The notes beneath the pieces are model-generated. The model was not told the origin of the DNA. It saw nothing but the letters and a program-made list of their open reading frames with translations, and ran no database searches. The position numbers and the translations under genes were made by a program. From Candidatus Rokuibacteriota bacterium (GTDB lineage: Bacteria > Methylomirabilota > Methylomirabilia > Rokubacteriales > CSP1-6), in assembly GCA_016200085.1 (NCBI GenBank), contig JACQFL010000016.1, forward strand, positions 1 to 43,970: a DNA stretch of 43,970 nt, read 5' to 3'. This document shows, one piece after another, positions 26,852-37,393 of this stretch. The first letter of the stretch is position 1, and each line of letters starts with the position of its first letter.

Positions 26852-26852
<1 letters not shown>
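25953..26852 (+). CDS. prmC: Release factor glutamine methyltransferase
   Basis: A 299-residue SAM-dependent enzyme methylating the GGQ glutamine of release factors. The N-terminal helical domain has [13 protein letters not shown], then [20 protein letters not shown] and [10 protein letters not shown]. The SAM site is [16 protein letters not shown]. The catalytic motif near residue 190 reads N-L-P-Y, not the N-P-P-Y usual in PrmC, with the conserved [20 protein letters not shown] after it. TTG 25953 is the start, overlapping prfA. The last 20 residues are glycine-rich and unconserved. Confidence 0.93.
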
Positions 26853-28101
<1,249 letters not shown>

Positions 28102-28105
<4 letters not shown>

Positions 28106-28749
28106 AGCCGGTGCTGACCCTCGCCCTGCCCAAGGGCCGGCTGCTCGACGGCGCCCTCGAGCTGCTCGGCGGCCTGGGCGTGAGCGGGATCGATCCCGAC
28201 TCGCGCAAGCTCATCTTCACCGACGCGGCGCGCGGGCTCCGGGTCCTCCTGCTCAAGCCCGCCGACATCCCGGCCTACGTGACCTACGGCGCTGCGGACC
28301 TCGGCATCGTGGGCAAGGACATCCTGCTCGAGCGCGAGCCCGACGTCTACGAGCCGCTCGACCTGGGCTTCGGCTTCTGCCGGCTGGTGGTCGCCGAGCC
28401 CCGGGAGCTCCGCGAGCGCGACGATCCCGCAAAGTGGTCGTGGGTGCGCGTGGCCACCAAGTATCCGCGGATGACGGAGCGCTACTTCTCCGAGCGCGGG
28501 ATCCAGGTGGAGATCGTGCCCCTGGACGGCTCCATCGAGCTCGCTCCCCTCGTCGGGCTCGCCGAGCGGATCGTCGACCTCGTGCAGTCGGGCGAGACCC
28601 TGCGCGCCAACGGGCTCGTCGAGGTGGCGGAGATCGCCCGCTCGACGGCGCGGCTCATCGTCAACCGCGCCTCGATGAAGACCGAGCATGCGGCGGTCAC
28701 GGCGCTGCTCGACGCGCTGCGCGGCCGCACCGCGAAGGCGGCGCGGTGA
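28102..28749 (+). CDS. hisG: ATP phosphoribosyltransferase, short form
   Basis: A 215-residue first enzyme of histidine synthesis, joining ATP and [24 protein letters not shown] begins it, [18 protein letters not shown] lies mid-protein, and the PRPP loop is [20 protein letters not shown] with TLRAN. It ends IVNRASMK, lacking the C-terminal ACT-like regulatory domain. Such short forms need HisZ for activity and feedback control, and no hisZ is in the window. GTG 28102 overlaps the murA stop. Confidence 0.95.
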
Positions 28750-30056
28750 TCCGCCGGCTCGACGCCCGCGCGGGCGGCCTCGAGGCCGTGGTCGCCGCGC
28801 TCGACCGGCCGCCGGCCGCGGTGGCGCCCGAGGTCGCCGCGGCGGTCGAGTCCATCCTGGCCGACGTCCGCGCGCGCGGCGACACCGCGCTGCTGGAGCT
28901 CTCGGCGCGCTTCGACGGCTGGGCGCCACCCTCGGCGGCCGGGCTCGCCATCGCGCCCGAGGAGTTCACCGCCGCCGGGGAGTCGCTGGACGGGGGCACC
29001 CGGGCGGCGCTCGCCTACGCCGCCGAGCGCATCGAGCGCTACCACGCCGCCGCCATGCCGAAGTCGTGGCGGATCACCGACGAGCACGGCTCGGTGCTGG
29101 GCCAGGAGATCCGCGCGCTCGACCGCGTCGGGATCTACATCCCCGGCGGCCGCGCCGCCTATCCCTCGACCGTGCTGATGACGGCGGTGCCCGCGCGGGT
29201 CGCCGGCGTGCGCGAGATCGTGCTCGTCACCCCGCCCGGCGCCGACGGCCGCGTGCCGCCGGCGGTGCTGGCTGCCGCGCTCCTCGCCGGGGTGACCGAG
29301 GGCTACCGCGTGGGCGGGGCGCACGCGGTCGCGGCGCTCGCGTATGGCACACGCACGATCGCGCGCGTGGACAAGATCGTCGGCCCCGGCAACGTCTACG
29401 TCGCGCTGGCCAAGGGCCGCGTCTTCGGCGACGTGGGCGTGGACATGATCGCGGGGCCGAGCGAGGTGGTGGTCGTCGCCGACGCGGGCGCCGATGCCGA
29501 GTGCGCCGCGGCCGACCTGATCGCCCAGGCCGAGCACGACCCCATGGCGCGCGCGGTCCTGATCACCGACAGCCCGGCGCTGCTCCCCCGCGTGGAGGGC
29601 GCGCTGGGCCGGCAGCTCGAGCGGCTGCCCCGCCGGGCCATCGCCGAGGCGTCGCTCTCCGCCAACGGCGCGCTCGTGCTCGTCGGCTCGCTGGAGGAGG
29701 GCGTCGACCTGGCGAACCGGCTCGCGCCCGAGCACCTCGAGCTGCTGGTGGCCGTGCCCGCGGCGCTGCTGCCGCGGGTGCGCCACGCCGGCGCGGTGTT
29801 CCTCGGCGCCCAGACCCCGGAGGTCGTCGGCGACTACGTGGCCGGGCCGAGCCACGTCCTGCCCACCGCGGGCACGGCGCGCTTCTCCTCGCCGCTCGGC
29901 ACCGAGGACTTCGTGACCCGCGCCAGCGTGATCGACTACAGCCTGGCGGGGCTGCGCGCGGCGGCGCCGCACCTGCGCGCGCTCATGCGGGTGGAGGGGC
30001 TGGCGGGGCACGGCACGGCGGCGGAAGTGAGACTGCAGGACGGAGGGCAGCCATGA
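28746..30056 (+). CDS. hisD: Histidinol dehydrogenase
   Basis: A 436-residue zinc enzyme performing the last two oxidations to histidine. Motifs are RVGIYIPGGRAAYPSTVLM, VGGAHAVAALAYGT, KIVGPGNVYVALAKGRVFG, DMIAGPSEVVVVAD, DLIAQAEHDPMARA and GPSHVLPTAGTARF with catalytic His residues. GTG 28746 overlaps the hisG stop, and its own stop overlaps hisB. Full length. Confidence 0.96.
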   Translation: MIRRLDARAGGLEAVVAALDRPPAAVAPEVAAAVESILADVRARGDTALLELSARFDGWAPPSAAGLAIAPEEFTAAGESLDGGTRAALAYAAERIERYHAAAMPKSWRITDEHGSVLGQEIRALDRVGIYIPGGRAAYPSTVLMTAVPARVAGVREIVLVTPPGADGRVPPAVLAAALLAGVTEGYRVGGAHAVAALAYGTRTIARVDKIVGPGNVYVALAKGRVFGDVGVDMIAGPSEVVVVADAGADAECAAADLIAQAEHDPMARAVLITDSPALLPRVEGALGRQLERLPRRAIAEASLSANGALVLVGSLEEGVDLANRLAPEHLELLVAVPAALLPRVRHAGAVFLGAQTPEVVGDYVAGPSHVLPTAGTARFSSPLGTEDFVTRASVIDYSLAGLRAAAPHLRALMRVEGLAGHGTAAEVRLQDGGQP

Positions 30057-30640
30057 GGCAGGCGCGGCTCGAGCGCAAGACGAAGGAGACCGAGGTCACG
30101 CTGTCCCTCGACCTCGACGGCACCGGCGCCTCGAAGGTCGAGACCACGATCCCGTTCTTCAACCACATGCTGGAGGCCTGGTCCAAGCACGGGCTGATGG
30201 ACCTCGCCGTCGACGCGCGCGGCGACGTCGAGGTGGACCTGCATCACACCGTCGAGGACGTCGGCATCGTGCTCGGGAAGGCGCTGCGCGAGGCGCTCGG
30301 GGACCGCAAGGGCATCGTCCGCTACGGGACGGCCTTCCTGCCCATGGACGAGGCGCTGGTCTCGGCCGCCGTCGACATCTCGGGGCGCCCGTACCTCGTC
30401 TTCAACGTGCCGCTCGCGCGCACGCGGATCGGCGCCTTCGACCTCGACCTGCTCAAGGACTTCTTCCGCGCCCTGGCCTTCAACGCCGAGATCACGCTGC
30501 ACGTGAACATGCACTACGGCGGGAATCTCCATCACATCGCCGAGGCGGTCTTCAAGGCGGTGGCGCGCGCCCTGGCCGACGCCACGCGGCTGAACCCGCG
30601 CATCGCGGGGCAGGTGCCCTCGACCAAGGGGAGCCTGTGA
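30053..30640 (+). CDS. hisB: Imidazoleglycerol-phosphate dehydratase
   Basis: A 195-residue single-function dehydratase, without the phosphatase domain of enteric HisB. FFNHMLEAWSKHGLMDL, DLHHTVEDVGIVLGKAL and HYGGNLHHIAEAVFKA carry the His clusters for the two Mn2+ ions. ATG 30053 overlaps hisD. A histidinol-phosphatase must be supplied elsewhere. Confidence 0.96.
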   Translation: MRQARLERKTKETEVTLSLDLDGTGASKVETTIPFFNHMLEAWSKHGLMDLAVDARGDVEVDLHHTVEDVGIVLGKALREALGDRKGIVRYGTAFLPMDEALVSAAVDISGRPYLVFNVPLARTRIGAFDLDLLKDFFRALAFNAEITLHVNMHYGGNLHHIAEAVFKAVARALADATRLNPRIAGQVPSTKGSL

Positions 30641-30653
30641 CGGGACGCGCCCG

Positions 30654-31268
30654 ATGATCGCCGTCGTCGACTACGGCCGGGGCAACCTCGGCAGCGTCGA
30701 GAAGGCGCTGTCGCGCGTGGGCACGCCGGCGCTGGTCACGCAGGACCCCCGCGCCGTGGACGAGGCCGAGGCCGTGGTGCTCCCCGGGGACGGCGCCTTC
30801 CACGACGCGATGGCCAACCTCGACGCGCTCGGCCTGCTGCCGGCGCTGCGCCGGGCGCTCGACGGCACGCGGCCGTTCCTGGGTATCTGCCTCGGCTACC
30901 AGCTGCTCTTCTCGGCGAGCGAGGAGTTCGGCGAGGGTCGCGGGCTCGACGTGATCTCGGGCCTGGTGCGCCGCTTCCCGTCCGGGCGCAAGATCCCGCA
31001 CATGGGCTGGAACGGCGTGACCCACGACGGCACGCTGCGGCTCTTCGAGGGGGTGCCCAGCGGCGCCCACTTCTACTTCGTGCACTCGTACTATCCCGAG
31101 CTCACGGCGGCGGACGTGCGGCGGGCGGAGTGCGAGTATGGCGTCCGCTTCGCGGCCGCCATCGAGCGGGGCCGGATCCACGCCACCCAGTTCCACCCCG
31201 AGAAGTCCCAGCGCTGGGGCCTCCGCCTGCTCGAGAACTTCGCCGCCCTGGTGAAGGCCAACGGATGA
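30654..31268 (+). CDS. hisH: Imidazole glycerol phosphate synthase, glutaminase subunit
   Basis: A 204-residue class I glutamine amidotransferase feeding ammonia to HisF. VVDYGRGNLGSVEKAL begins it. The catalytic Cys is in PFLGICLGYQLLF, the His and Glu in ATQFHPEKSQRWG. It starts 13 bases after hisB. A 115-base gap with repeat E1 separates it from hisA, an interruption in an otherwise tightly packed operon. Confidence 0.95.
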   Translation: MIAVVDYGRGNLGSVEKALSRVGTPALVTQDPRAVDEAEAVVLPGDGAFHDAMANLDALGLLPALRRALDGTRPFLGICLGYQLLFSASEEFGEGRGLDVISGLVRRFPSGRKIPHMGWNGVTHDGTLRLFEGVPSGAHFYFVHSYYPELTAADVRRAECEYGVRFAAAIERGRIHATQFHPEKSQRWGLRLLENFAALVKANG

Positions 31269-31339
31269 CGGCGCGACCATCGACGCGAGGCGGCCGATCG
31301 AGCGCGCGCCGGTGCCTACGCAGCCAGGCCCCACCCACC

Positions 31340-31388
31340 GCACGCCACCCACGGTCCGCGCCGGCCTCGCGGACCCCGTTACCATGAT
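31340..31388 (+). repeat. ATG-ending repeat E, copy 1 (before hisA)
   Basis: GCACGCCACCCACGGTCCGC, then GCCGGCCTCGCGGACCCC, then GTTACCATGA. It is nearly identical to 38772-38819 and to 40719-40766. The ATG at its end is the hisA start; no Shine-Dalgarno sequence is present. The rest of the hisH-hisA gap (31269-31339) holds nothing I recognise. Confidence 0.75.
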
Positions 31389-32109
31389 CATCATTCCGGC
31401 GGTCGATCTCCGGGGCGGGCGCTGCGTCCGGCTGCGCGAGGGCCGCAGCGATCAGGAGACCGTCTTCTCCGACGACCCCGTGGCCATGGCGCGGCGCTGG
31501 GTGGCGCTCGGCGGCGCGCGCCTGCACGTCGTCGACCTCGACGGCGCCTTCGCGGGCGCGCCGAGGCAGACCGCGCTGATCGCCGAGCTGATCGCGGCCG
31601 TCCGTCCCGTCCCCGTGGAGGTGGGCGGTGGCCTGCGCGACCTCGACGACGTGGCCGCGGTCCTGGACGCGGGCGCACGCTGGGCCGTCGTCGGCACGCG
31701 CGCCGCCCTCGATCCTGCGTTTCTCGCCGCCGCTTGCGCCCGCTACCCGAACCGGATCATCGTGGCCGTCGACGCCCGCGGCGCGCGCGTGGCGGTCAAG
31801 GCGTGGACCGAGCTGGTCGACGAGACCGTGAGCGACGTCGGGCTGCGCGCCCGGCGCGACGGCGCCGCCGCCCTCCTCTACACCGACGTCGCCCGCGACG
31901 GCACCGGGCTCGGCCCCAACGTCGAGGGCACCGCGGCGCTCGCGCGTGCCGTCGCCCCGATGCCGGTCCTCGCCTCGGGCGGCGTGGCGGGCGTCGGCGA
32001 CCTCCGCCGTCTCGCCGCCGTCCCCGGCGTGTGCGGCGCCGTCGTCGGCCGCGCGCTCTACACCGGTACGATCGATCTCCGCGAGGCTCTCGCCGAGGTC
32101 ACGCGCTAG
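31384..32109 (+). CDS. hisA: ProFAR isomerase (HisA)
   Basis: A 241-residue half-barrel-duplicated TIM barrel catalysing the Amadori rearrangement of Pro[22 protein letters not shown] holds the catalytic Asp, [13 protein letters not shown] and [12 protein letters not shown] the first phosphate site, and [15 protein letters not shown] the second Asp. The ATG at 31384 is supplied by repeat E1 and has no ribosome-binding site. The stop shares one base with hisF. Confidence 0.95.
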   Translation: MIIIPAVDLRGGRCVRLREGRSDQETVFSDDPVAMARRWVALGGARLHVVDLDGAFAGAPRQTALIAELIAAVRPVPVEVGGGLRDLDDVAAVLDAGARWAVVGTRAALDPAFLAAACARYPNRIIVAVDARGARVAVKAWTELVDETVSDVGLRARRDGAAALLYTDVARDGTGLGPNVEGTAALARAVAPMPVLASGGVAGVGDLRRLAAVPGVCGAVVGRALYTGTIDLREALAEVTR

Positions 32110-32876
32110 TGCTCGCCAAGCGCGTCATCCCGTGCCTGGACGTCATGGCCGGCCGCGTGGTCAAGGGCGTGCGCTTCGTCGACCTGCGCGACGCCGGCGA
32201 TCCCGTGGAGGCGGCGCGCGCGTATGACGCCCAGGGGGCCGACGAGCTGGTGTTCCTCGACATCACCGCCTCCCACGAGAACCGCGCGATCATGCTCGAC
32301 GTCGTGGCGCGCACGGCGGAGGGCATCTACATGCCGCTGACCGTCGGCGGGGGCATCCGCGGCATCGACGACGTGCGCGCCCTGCTGCGCGCGGGGGCGG
32401 ACAAGGTCTCCCTGAACACGGCGGCCCTCGAGCGCCCCGCGCTGATCCGCGAGGCCGCCCTGCGCTTCGGCAGCCAGTGCATCGTGGTGGCCATCGACGC
32501 GCGCGCGGAGCCCGGCGGCGCCCGGTGGTCGGTGTTCACCCACGGCGGGCGCCGGCCGGCGGGCCGCGACGCGGTGGCGTGGGCGCAGGAGGCGGCGGCG
32601 CTGGGGGCCGGGGAGATCCTGCTCACGAGCATGGACCGCGACGGCACCAAGGACGGCTACGACCTGGCGCTGACGCGCGCGATCGCCGGCGCCGTCGAGG
32701 TCCCGGTGATCGCCTCCGGCGGCGCGGGCACGCTCGAGCACCTCTGGGAGGGGCTCGTCGAGGGCCACGCCGACGCCGCGCTCGCCGCGTCGATCTTCCA
32801 CTTCGGGCTGCACACCATCGCCGAGGCCAAGACCTACCTGCGCCAGCGCGGCGTCGAGGTGCGGCTGGAGCCATGA
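32109..32876 (+). CDS. hisF: Imidazole glycerol phosphate synthase, cyclase subunit
   Basis: A 255-residue TIM barrel making IGP and AICAR with ammonia from His[20 protein letters not shown] holds the catalytic Asp11-equivalent, VVAIDAR the second Asp. [20 protein letters not shown] and [16 protein letters not shown] are phosphate sites. GTG 32109 shares the G of the hisA TAG; the stop overlaps hisIE. Confidence 0.96.
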   Translation: MLAKRVIPCLDVMAGRVVKGVRFVDLRDAGDPVEAARAYDAQGADELVFLDITASHENRAIMLDVVARTAEGIYMPLTVGGGIRGIDDVRALLRAGADKVSLNTAALERPALIREAALRFGSQCIVVAIDARAEPGGARWSVFTHGGRRPAGRDAVAWAQEAAALGAGEILLTSMDRDGTKDGYDLALTRAIAGAVEVPVIASGGAGTLEHLWEGLVEGHADAALAASIFHFGLHTIAEAKTYLRQRGVEVRLEP

Positions 32877-33520
32877 CGCTCGACGACCTCGCGCTCGACG
32901 CCCAGGGGCTGATCCCGGCGGTGGTCCAGGAGGCCGACACCGGCGAGGTCTTGATGGTCGCGTGGATGGACCGCCAGGCCGTCGAGGCCACGCTCTCCAC
33001 CGGGCTCACGCACTTCTGGTCGCGCTCGCGGGCCGTGCCCTGGCGCAAGGGGGAGACGTCGGGCCACAGCCAGCACGTGCAGGCCCTCCACGTCGACTGC
33101 GACGCCGACACGCTGCTGGTCCAGGTCCACCAGGACGGCGTGGCCTGCCACACGGGCAACCGCACGTGCTTCTATCGCCGGCTCCGGAACGGCGGCCTCG
33201 TGGAGGAGCCCGCGGCGGCCACCATGCTCGAGCGCCTGGAGCGTGTGGTGGCCTCGCGCAAGGCCTCGGCGCCCGCCGGATCGTACGTCGGCGGCCTGCT
33301 CGCCAGGGGCGAGGCCGCGGTGTGCCGGAAGATCGGCGAGGAGGCGAGCGAGGTCATTACCGCGGCCCTCGGCAACGAGGGCGACCGCCGCGTCGTGGAA
33401 GAGGTGGCCGATCTGTGGTTCCACACGATCGTCCTGCTCGGCGCCCGCGGCATCCCCGTGGCCGAGGTGCTGAAGGAGCTGGCACGGCGGCACGCCGCGC
33501 GCCGGGCGGCGGGCGGCTGA
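32873..33520 (+). CDS. hisI: Bifunctional PRA-CH / PRA-PH (HisIE)
   Basis: A 215-residue fusion of phosphoribosyl-AMP cyclohydrolase (1-115) and phosphoribosyl-ATP pyrophosphatase (120-215). The first part has [33 protein letters not shown] and [13 protein letters not shown] with zinc cysteines. The second has [14 protein letters not shown] and [14 protein letters not shown], the MazG-like E-x-x-E and E-x-x-D helices. Closes the his run; hisC and hisZ are not here. Confidence 0.95.
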   Translation: MTLDDLALDAQGLIPAVVQEADTGEVLMVAWMDRQAVEATLSTGLTHFWSRSRAVPWRKGETSGHSQHVQALHVDCDADTLLVQVHQDGVACHTGNRTCFYRRLRNGGLVEEPAAATMLERLERVVASRKASAPAGSYVGGLLARGEAAVCRKIGEEASEVITAALGNEGDRRVVEEVADLWFHTIVLLGARGIPVAEVLKELARRHAARRAAGG

Positions 33521-33523
33521 GGC

Positions 33524-34027
33524 GTGGCCTCGCGACGGGGCGCCGTCCTCGCCCTGGCGGCGCTGGCGCTGGCGGGCTGCGGCGTGCGGCGCGTCGAGGG
33601 CGGCGTCTATCATTCGGGCAAGGGCTACCGTGTGGCCGTGCCCGGCGACGACTGGACGGTCGTGGGCTCGACGACGGCGGATCTCGAGCTCCGGCATCCG
33701 GGCGGGGCCGGGATTCTCGTCAACGCCTCCTGCGATGTGCCGACCCGGGCGACGCCGCAGATCCTGGCCCTGCGCCTGGCGGGGGTCCTCGGGGACCGCG
33801 TCGTCGTCGAGCGGGACGACGTCGCGGTGAACGGCCGGCCTGCCGGCCACACCGTGCTGGAGGGCGTGGTGGACCGTGGAGGCGCCCGCACGAGGCTCGA
33901 GGCCTACGTCATGAAGGACGACCGCTGCGTGTACGACTTGCTCTACGCGGCGCCGCCGGACGTGTTCGCCCGGTGGCGCGGCGACTTCGCGCGGGTGGTC
34001 GAGAGCTTCACGGTCCCCGTGCGATGA
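33524..34027 (+). CDS. Small lipoprotein, unknown function
   Basis: A 167-residue protein. The leader RRGAVLALAALALAGCG has a clear lipobox (L-A-G-C). The mature part (KGYRVAVPGDDWTV, LELRHPGGAGILVNASC, RLEAYVMKDDRCVYDLLYAA) looks like a PsbP/DUF1795-type small alpha-beta domain that follows a Y-x-V-x-x-P-x-x-W strand. It begins three bases after hisIE and is probably co-transcribed with the downstream genes. No specific function is claimed. Confidence 0.75.
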   Translation: MASRRGAVLALAALALAGCGVRRVEGGVYHSGKGYRVAVPGDDWTVVGSTTADLELRHPGGAGILVNASCDVPTRATPQILALRLAGVLGDRVVVERDDVAVNGRPAGHTVLEGVVDRGGARTRLEAYVMKDDRCVYDLLYAAPPDVFARWRGDFARVVESFTVPVR

Positions 34028-34040
34028 GGATCGGGCCGCC

Positions 34041-34664
34041 ATGAGGTTCCTCGGCATCGACGTCTCGGCCCGGCGCGGCCTGGACCTGGCCGTGCTCGAC
34101 GGCAAGCGGCGCCTGGAGCGGCTGGCGTGGCTGCCCGGCCCGGAGGCCGTCCGGGCCCTCGTCACCGAGCTAGGGCCGGAGACGATCGTCGGGGTCGACG
34201 CGCCCGCGAGCCGCGCGCGCCGGGCCGGCGGCCGGCGGTCGGAAGCGCTCCTGCGCTCGCGCGGCGTGAGCCTCTACCTGACGCCGACGGCCGCGCGCCC
34301 GGCCCCGGCGTGGATGGCCGCGGGCTGGCAGGTATGGCGGGCGCTCCGAGAGTGCGGCGTGCCGGAGCGCCGGACGTCCGGCGGCGCCGCGCCCGCGGCG
34401 CTGGAGGTGTTCCCGTATCTGGCGTACGTGTGCTGGGCGCGGGCCCGGCGCGACACCGCGCGCGTCGCTCCCCCGGCGTGGGCCCGGCGGCTGGTGCGCC
34501 GGCAAGGGATCGCGCTGCCGGCGTGGGCGGTGAAGGACCATGCCGACGCCGTGGCCGCCGCCCTCGTCGCCGCGGCGTACGCCGACGGCCGCGCCGTCGC
34601 CTTCGGCGACCCCGGCGAGGGCGTGATCTGGGCGCCGTGCGCGCTGCCGGAGCTGGGACGATGA
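34041..34664 (+). CDS. DUF429-family protein (RNase H-like fold)
   Basis: A 207-residue protein opening FLGIDVSARRGLDLAVLDGK, then VGVDAPASRARR and EVFPYLAYVCWARARR, and near the end AWAVKDHADAVAAALVAAAY. The G-x-D near the N-terminus, D-A-P and the late D-H-x-D-A-x-x-A-A helix match DUF429, thought to be RNase H-like. Activity is unknown. The stop overlaps mlaE. Confidence 0.75.
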   Translation: MRFLGIDVSARRGLDLAVLDGKRRLERLAWLPGPEAVRALVTELGPETIVGVDAPASRARRAGGRRSEALLRSRGVSLYLTPTAARPAPAWMAAGWQVWRALRECGVPERRTSGGAAPAALEVFPYLAYVCWARARRDTARVAPPAWARRLVRRQGIALPAWAVKDHADAVAAALVAAAYADGRAVAFGDPGEGVIWAPCALPELGR

Positions 34665-35425
34665 CCGACACCCTGCTCAGACGGACGACGATGTGGTACG
34701 GCGGGCTCGGCCTGCTCACCGCCACCGTGGGCCGGAACCTCGCGCTTCCGCCCTCCTATGGGCGGCTCGTCGTCCGCGAGATCGACACCATGGGCGTGCG
34801 CTCGCTCGGGGTGGCGCTCACCGCGTCGATCTTCACGGGCATGGTGTTCGCGATCCAGAGCGCCGTGAACATGGCGCGCTTCGGCGCCGAGGCCTACGTG
34901 GGCCCGGTCGCGGCCCTGGCCATCCTGCGCGAGCTGGGGCCCGTGCTGACGGCGATCCTCGTGGGAGGCAAGGTCGCCTCCGGCATCACCGCCGAGCTGG
35001 GCTCGATGAAGGTGACCGAGCAGATCGACGCGCTCCGCGTGCTCGGCGTGAACTACATCAAGCGGCTCATCGTGCCGCGGGTGCTCGCGGCGTTGATCGT
35101 GTTCCCGCTGCTCACCGCGCTGTCCGACGTCCTCGGAGTCCTCGGCGGCATGGCCATCATGTACTTCGAGCGGGGCGCGGACCCCTACGTGTACTGGAAC
35201 GTCACCACGTACTGGGTGGTGCCGCGCGACTTCCTGACGGGGATCTTCAAGAGCGTGGTCTTCGGCGGCCTCGTGACCCTGATCGGGTGCTACAACGGGC
35301 TCGACATGCGCGGCGGCACCGAGGGGCTCGGGCGGGCCACCACCGCCACGGTGGTGCACGTGACGATGGGCGTGATCATCTCGGACTTCTTCCTGACCAA
35401 GCTCCTCCTGATCATCTTCTGGTGA
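34661..35425 (+). CDS. mlaE: MlaE-family phospholipid transport permease
   Basis: A 254-residue inner-membrane permease moving phospholipids between membranes. Five to six helices; VGPVAALAILRELGPVLTAI and LVGGKVASGITAELGSMKVT with EQIDALRVLGVNYIKRLIVP form the conserved MlaE core. The ATG overlaps the DUF429 stop. It is followed by mlaF after 4 bases and by mlaD, forming mlaEFD without mlaC or mlaB. Confidence 0.95.
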   Translation: MTDTLLRRTTMWYGGLGLLTATVGRNLALPPSYGRLVVREIDTMGVRSLGVALTASIFTGMVFAIQSAVNMARFGAEAYVGPVAALAILRELGPVLTAILVGGKVASGITAELGSMKVTEQIDALRVLGVNYIKRLIVPRVLAALIVFPLLTALSDVLGVLGGMAIMYFERGADPYVYWNVTTYWVVPRDFLTGIFKSVVFGGLVTLIGCYNGLDMRGGTEGLGRATTATVVHVTMGVIISDFFLTKLLLIIFW

Positions 35426-35429
35426 GCGC

Positions 35430-36188
35430 ATGGCTTCTGGCGAGGGGATGGCGGCGGTCATCGAGACCCGGGACGTGCGCAAGAGCTTCGACGCCGTCCA
35501 GGTGCTGCGGGGGATCTCGTTCGCGCTCGCCCGGGGCGAGACGCTCGTCGTGATGGGAGGCAGCGGCTCGGGCAAGACGGTGCTGCTCCGGTGCCTGGCC
35601 GGGCTGATCAAGCCCGACGCCGGGAGCATCCGCGTGCTCGGACAGCCGATCGAGACCTTGCCGGAGGAGGCGCTGCTCCCGATCCGTCGCCACCTGGGCT
35701 ACGTCTTCCAGGGCGCCGCGCTCTTCGACTCGCTGAGCGTCCACGAGAACGTCGCGTTCCCGCTCCGCGAGCACGCGAGCCTCGGCGAGGCCGAGATCCG
35801 CATCCGCGTCGTCCATCTCCTGTCCCTGGTGGGGCTCGACGAGACTGTCCTGCGCCTGCTGCCATCGGAGCTCTCGGGGGGGATGCGCAAGCGCGTGGGG
35901 ATCGCCCGCGCCCTCGCCATGGAGCCGGGGGTCATGCTCTTCGACGAGCCCACGGCCGGACTCGACCCGACCAACTCCAAGCTGGTGGCCGAGCTGATCA
36001 CGCAGGTCGGCAGCGGGGCGTGCGACACCGCGATCGTGGTCACCCACGACCTCGAGCTGACCCGCACCGTGGCCACCCGCGTGGCGGTGCTGATCGAGGG
36101 ACGGTTCGCGGCGCTCGGCCCCCGCGACGACGTGCTCAACTCCGACGACCCGGCCGTCCAGGCCTTCCTGGCCGGCGAGGCGAGGTGA
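35430..36188 (+). CDS. mlaF: MlaF-family phospholipid transport ATPase
   Basis: A 252-residue ATPase for MlaE. Walker A GGSGSGKTV, Q-loop VFQGAALFDSLSV, signature ELSGGMRKRVGIARAL, Walker B VMLFDEPTAGLDP, H-loop VTHDLELT. The S-G-G-M-R-K-R signature is diagnostic of the Mla type. ATG 35430 is used; ATG 35448 is also possible. It overlaps mlaD (GTGA). Confidence 0.95.
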   Translation: MASGEGMAAVIETRDVRKSFDAVQVLRGISFALARGETLVVMGGSGSGKTVLLRCLAGLIKPDAGSIRVLGQPIETLPEEALLPIRRHLGYVFQGAALFDSLSVHENVAFPLREHASLGEAEIRIRVVHLLSLVGLDETVLRLLPSELSGGMRKRVGIARALAMEPGVMLFDEPTAGLDPTNSKLVAELITQVGSGACDTAIVVTHDLELTRTVATRVAVLIEGRFAALGPRDDVLNSDDPAVQAFLAGEAR

Positions 36189-37393
36189 CGGTGGCCGACG
36201 AGGTCCAGGGCGAGCGGACGCTCAAGATGCGGGTCGGCATCTTCGTGCTGGTGTCGATCGTCGCGGGCATCGGCGCCATCTACGCGCTCGGCGCGCGGGC
36301 CCGCCTCTTCGAGACGCGCTACACGCTCCACGCGGAGTTCACCGAGGTCGGCGGGCTCTCCACCGGCGCCACCGTGCGCTTGGCCGGCGTGCAGATCGGG
36401 CGCGTGACCGGCGTGCACCTGCCCAGGGAGCCGGGCGGCCGGGTCCGCGTCGATCTGTCCATCGGCCGCCAGTTCCAGGACCGCATCCGGCGGGACTCGG
36501 TGGCGAGGATCGAGACCCAGGGTCTGCTCGGCGACCGGATCGTGGAGGTCTCCGTGGGCACCGCCGCCGCGCCGGCGGCCCGCCCCGGCGAGGCCCTCGC
36601 CTCGCGCGACCCGTTGGACATGACGCGCGTGTTCAGTGAGGGCGCGCAGACCATGAAGAGCGTGGCGGCCCTCGCCGAGAGCGTCCGCGCCGTGGCCGAC
36701 GACGTCCAGAAGTCCAACGTCCTCGGCGAGGTCTCGGCGACCGCCCAGGGCGCCCGGCGCGTGACCGAGCAGGTCAACCGGGCGATGGACCAGGTCGAGA
36801 AGGGCGCGGGCTGGGCGCACGTCCTGCTCTACGAGGAGCCGGCCACGCTCAAGCGCGTGGACGACGCGCTCGTCCGGCTCTCCGAAACTCTCGACCGGAT
36901 CACCCGGGGGGAGGGCGCCGTCGGCGTGCTCACGTCGCCCGAGAGCACGCAGGCCGCGCGCCGGCTCCTCGCGGTCATGGACAGGCTCGGCGGGATGGCG
37001 GAGCGGCCGGGCGACGACGAGAGCCTGCTGGCCGGCCTGCTCTTCGACCCGAAGTACCGGAGCGTGCTCGACGACTTCCGGACGGTGACGCGCAACTTCC
37101 GCGAGGTGTCCGAGCGGATCCTCGGCGGGCGCGGCACCGTCGGCAGCCTCGTGCGCGACGCGCCCGGCGACGAGGGGCTGCGCCTCGCGCTCGAGGACTT
37201 GCGCGCGGCCATGGGGAACCTGCGCGCCATCACCGCGAAGATCGACCAGGGCGAGGGCACCCTGGGCGCGCTGATCGCCGACCCGACGGTCTACGAGCGC
37301 CTGGTGAGCATCCTCGAGGGCGCCCAGCGCAGCAGCCTCATCCGCATCTTCCTCCGCGGCCTCGGCACGGACGGGAAGGACGGGAAACCGTGA
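36185..37393 (+). CDS. mlaD: MCE-domain lipid-binding protein (MlaD-like)
   Basis: A 402-residue single-pass periplasmic protein. The helix is MRVGIFVLVSIVAGIGAIYA. The MCE domain has FTEVGGLSTGATVRLAGVQI and GRVTGVHL near residues 45-75. A long predicted alpha-helical tail (150-390) contains two G-x-G-x-x-G-x-L type repeats (GEGAVGVL, GRGTVGSLV, GEGTLGALI). The protein is over twice the length of E. coli MlaD (about 183 residues), as in MCE proteins that build tubes. GTG 36185 overlaps mlaF; stop overlaps radA. Confidence 0.9.
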   Translation: MTVADEVQGERTLKMRVGIFVLVSIVAGIGAIYALGARARLFETRYTLHAEFTEVGGLSTGATVRLAGVQIGRVTGVHLPREPGGRVRVDLSIGRQFQDRIRRDSVARIETQGLLGDRIVEVSVGTAAAPAARPGEALASRDPLDMTRVFSEGAQTMKSVAALAESVRAVADDVQKSNVLGEVSATAQGARRVTEQVNRAMDQVEKGAGWAHVLLYEEPATLKRVDDALVRLSETLDRITRGEGAVGVLTSPESTQAARRLLAVMDRLGGMAERPGDDESLLAGLLFDPKYRSVLDDFRTVTRNFREVSERILGGRGTVGSLVRDAPGDEGLRLALEDLRAAMGNLRAITAKIDQGEGTLGALIADPTVYERLVSILEGAQRSSLIRIFLRGLGTDGKDGKP

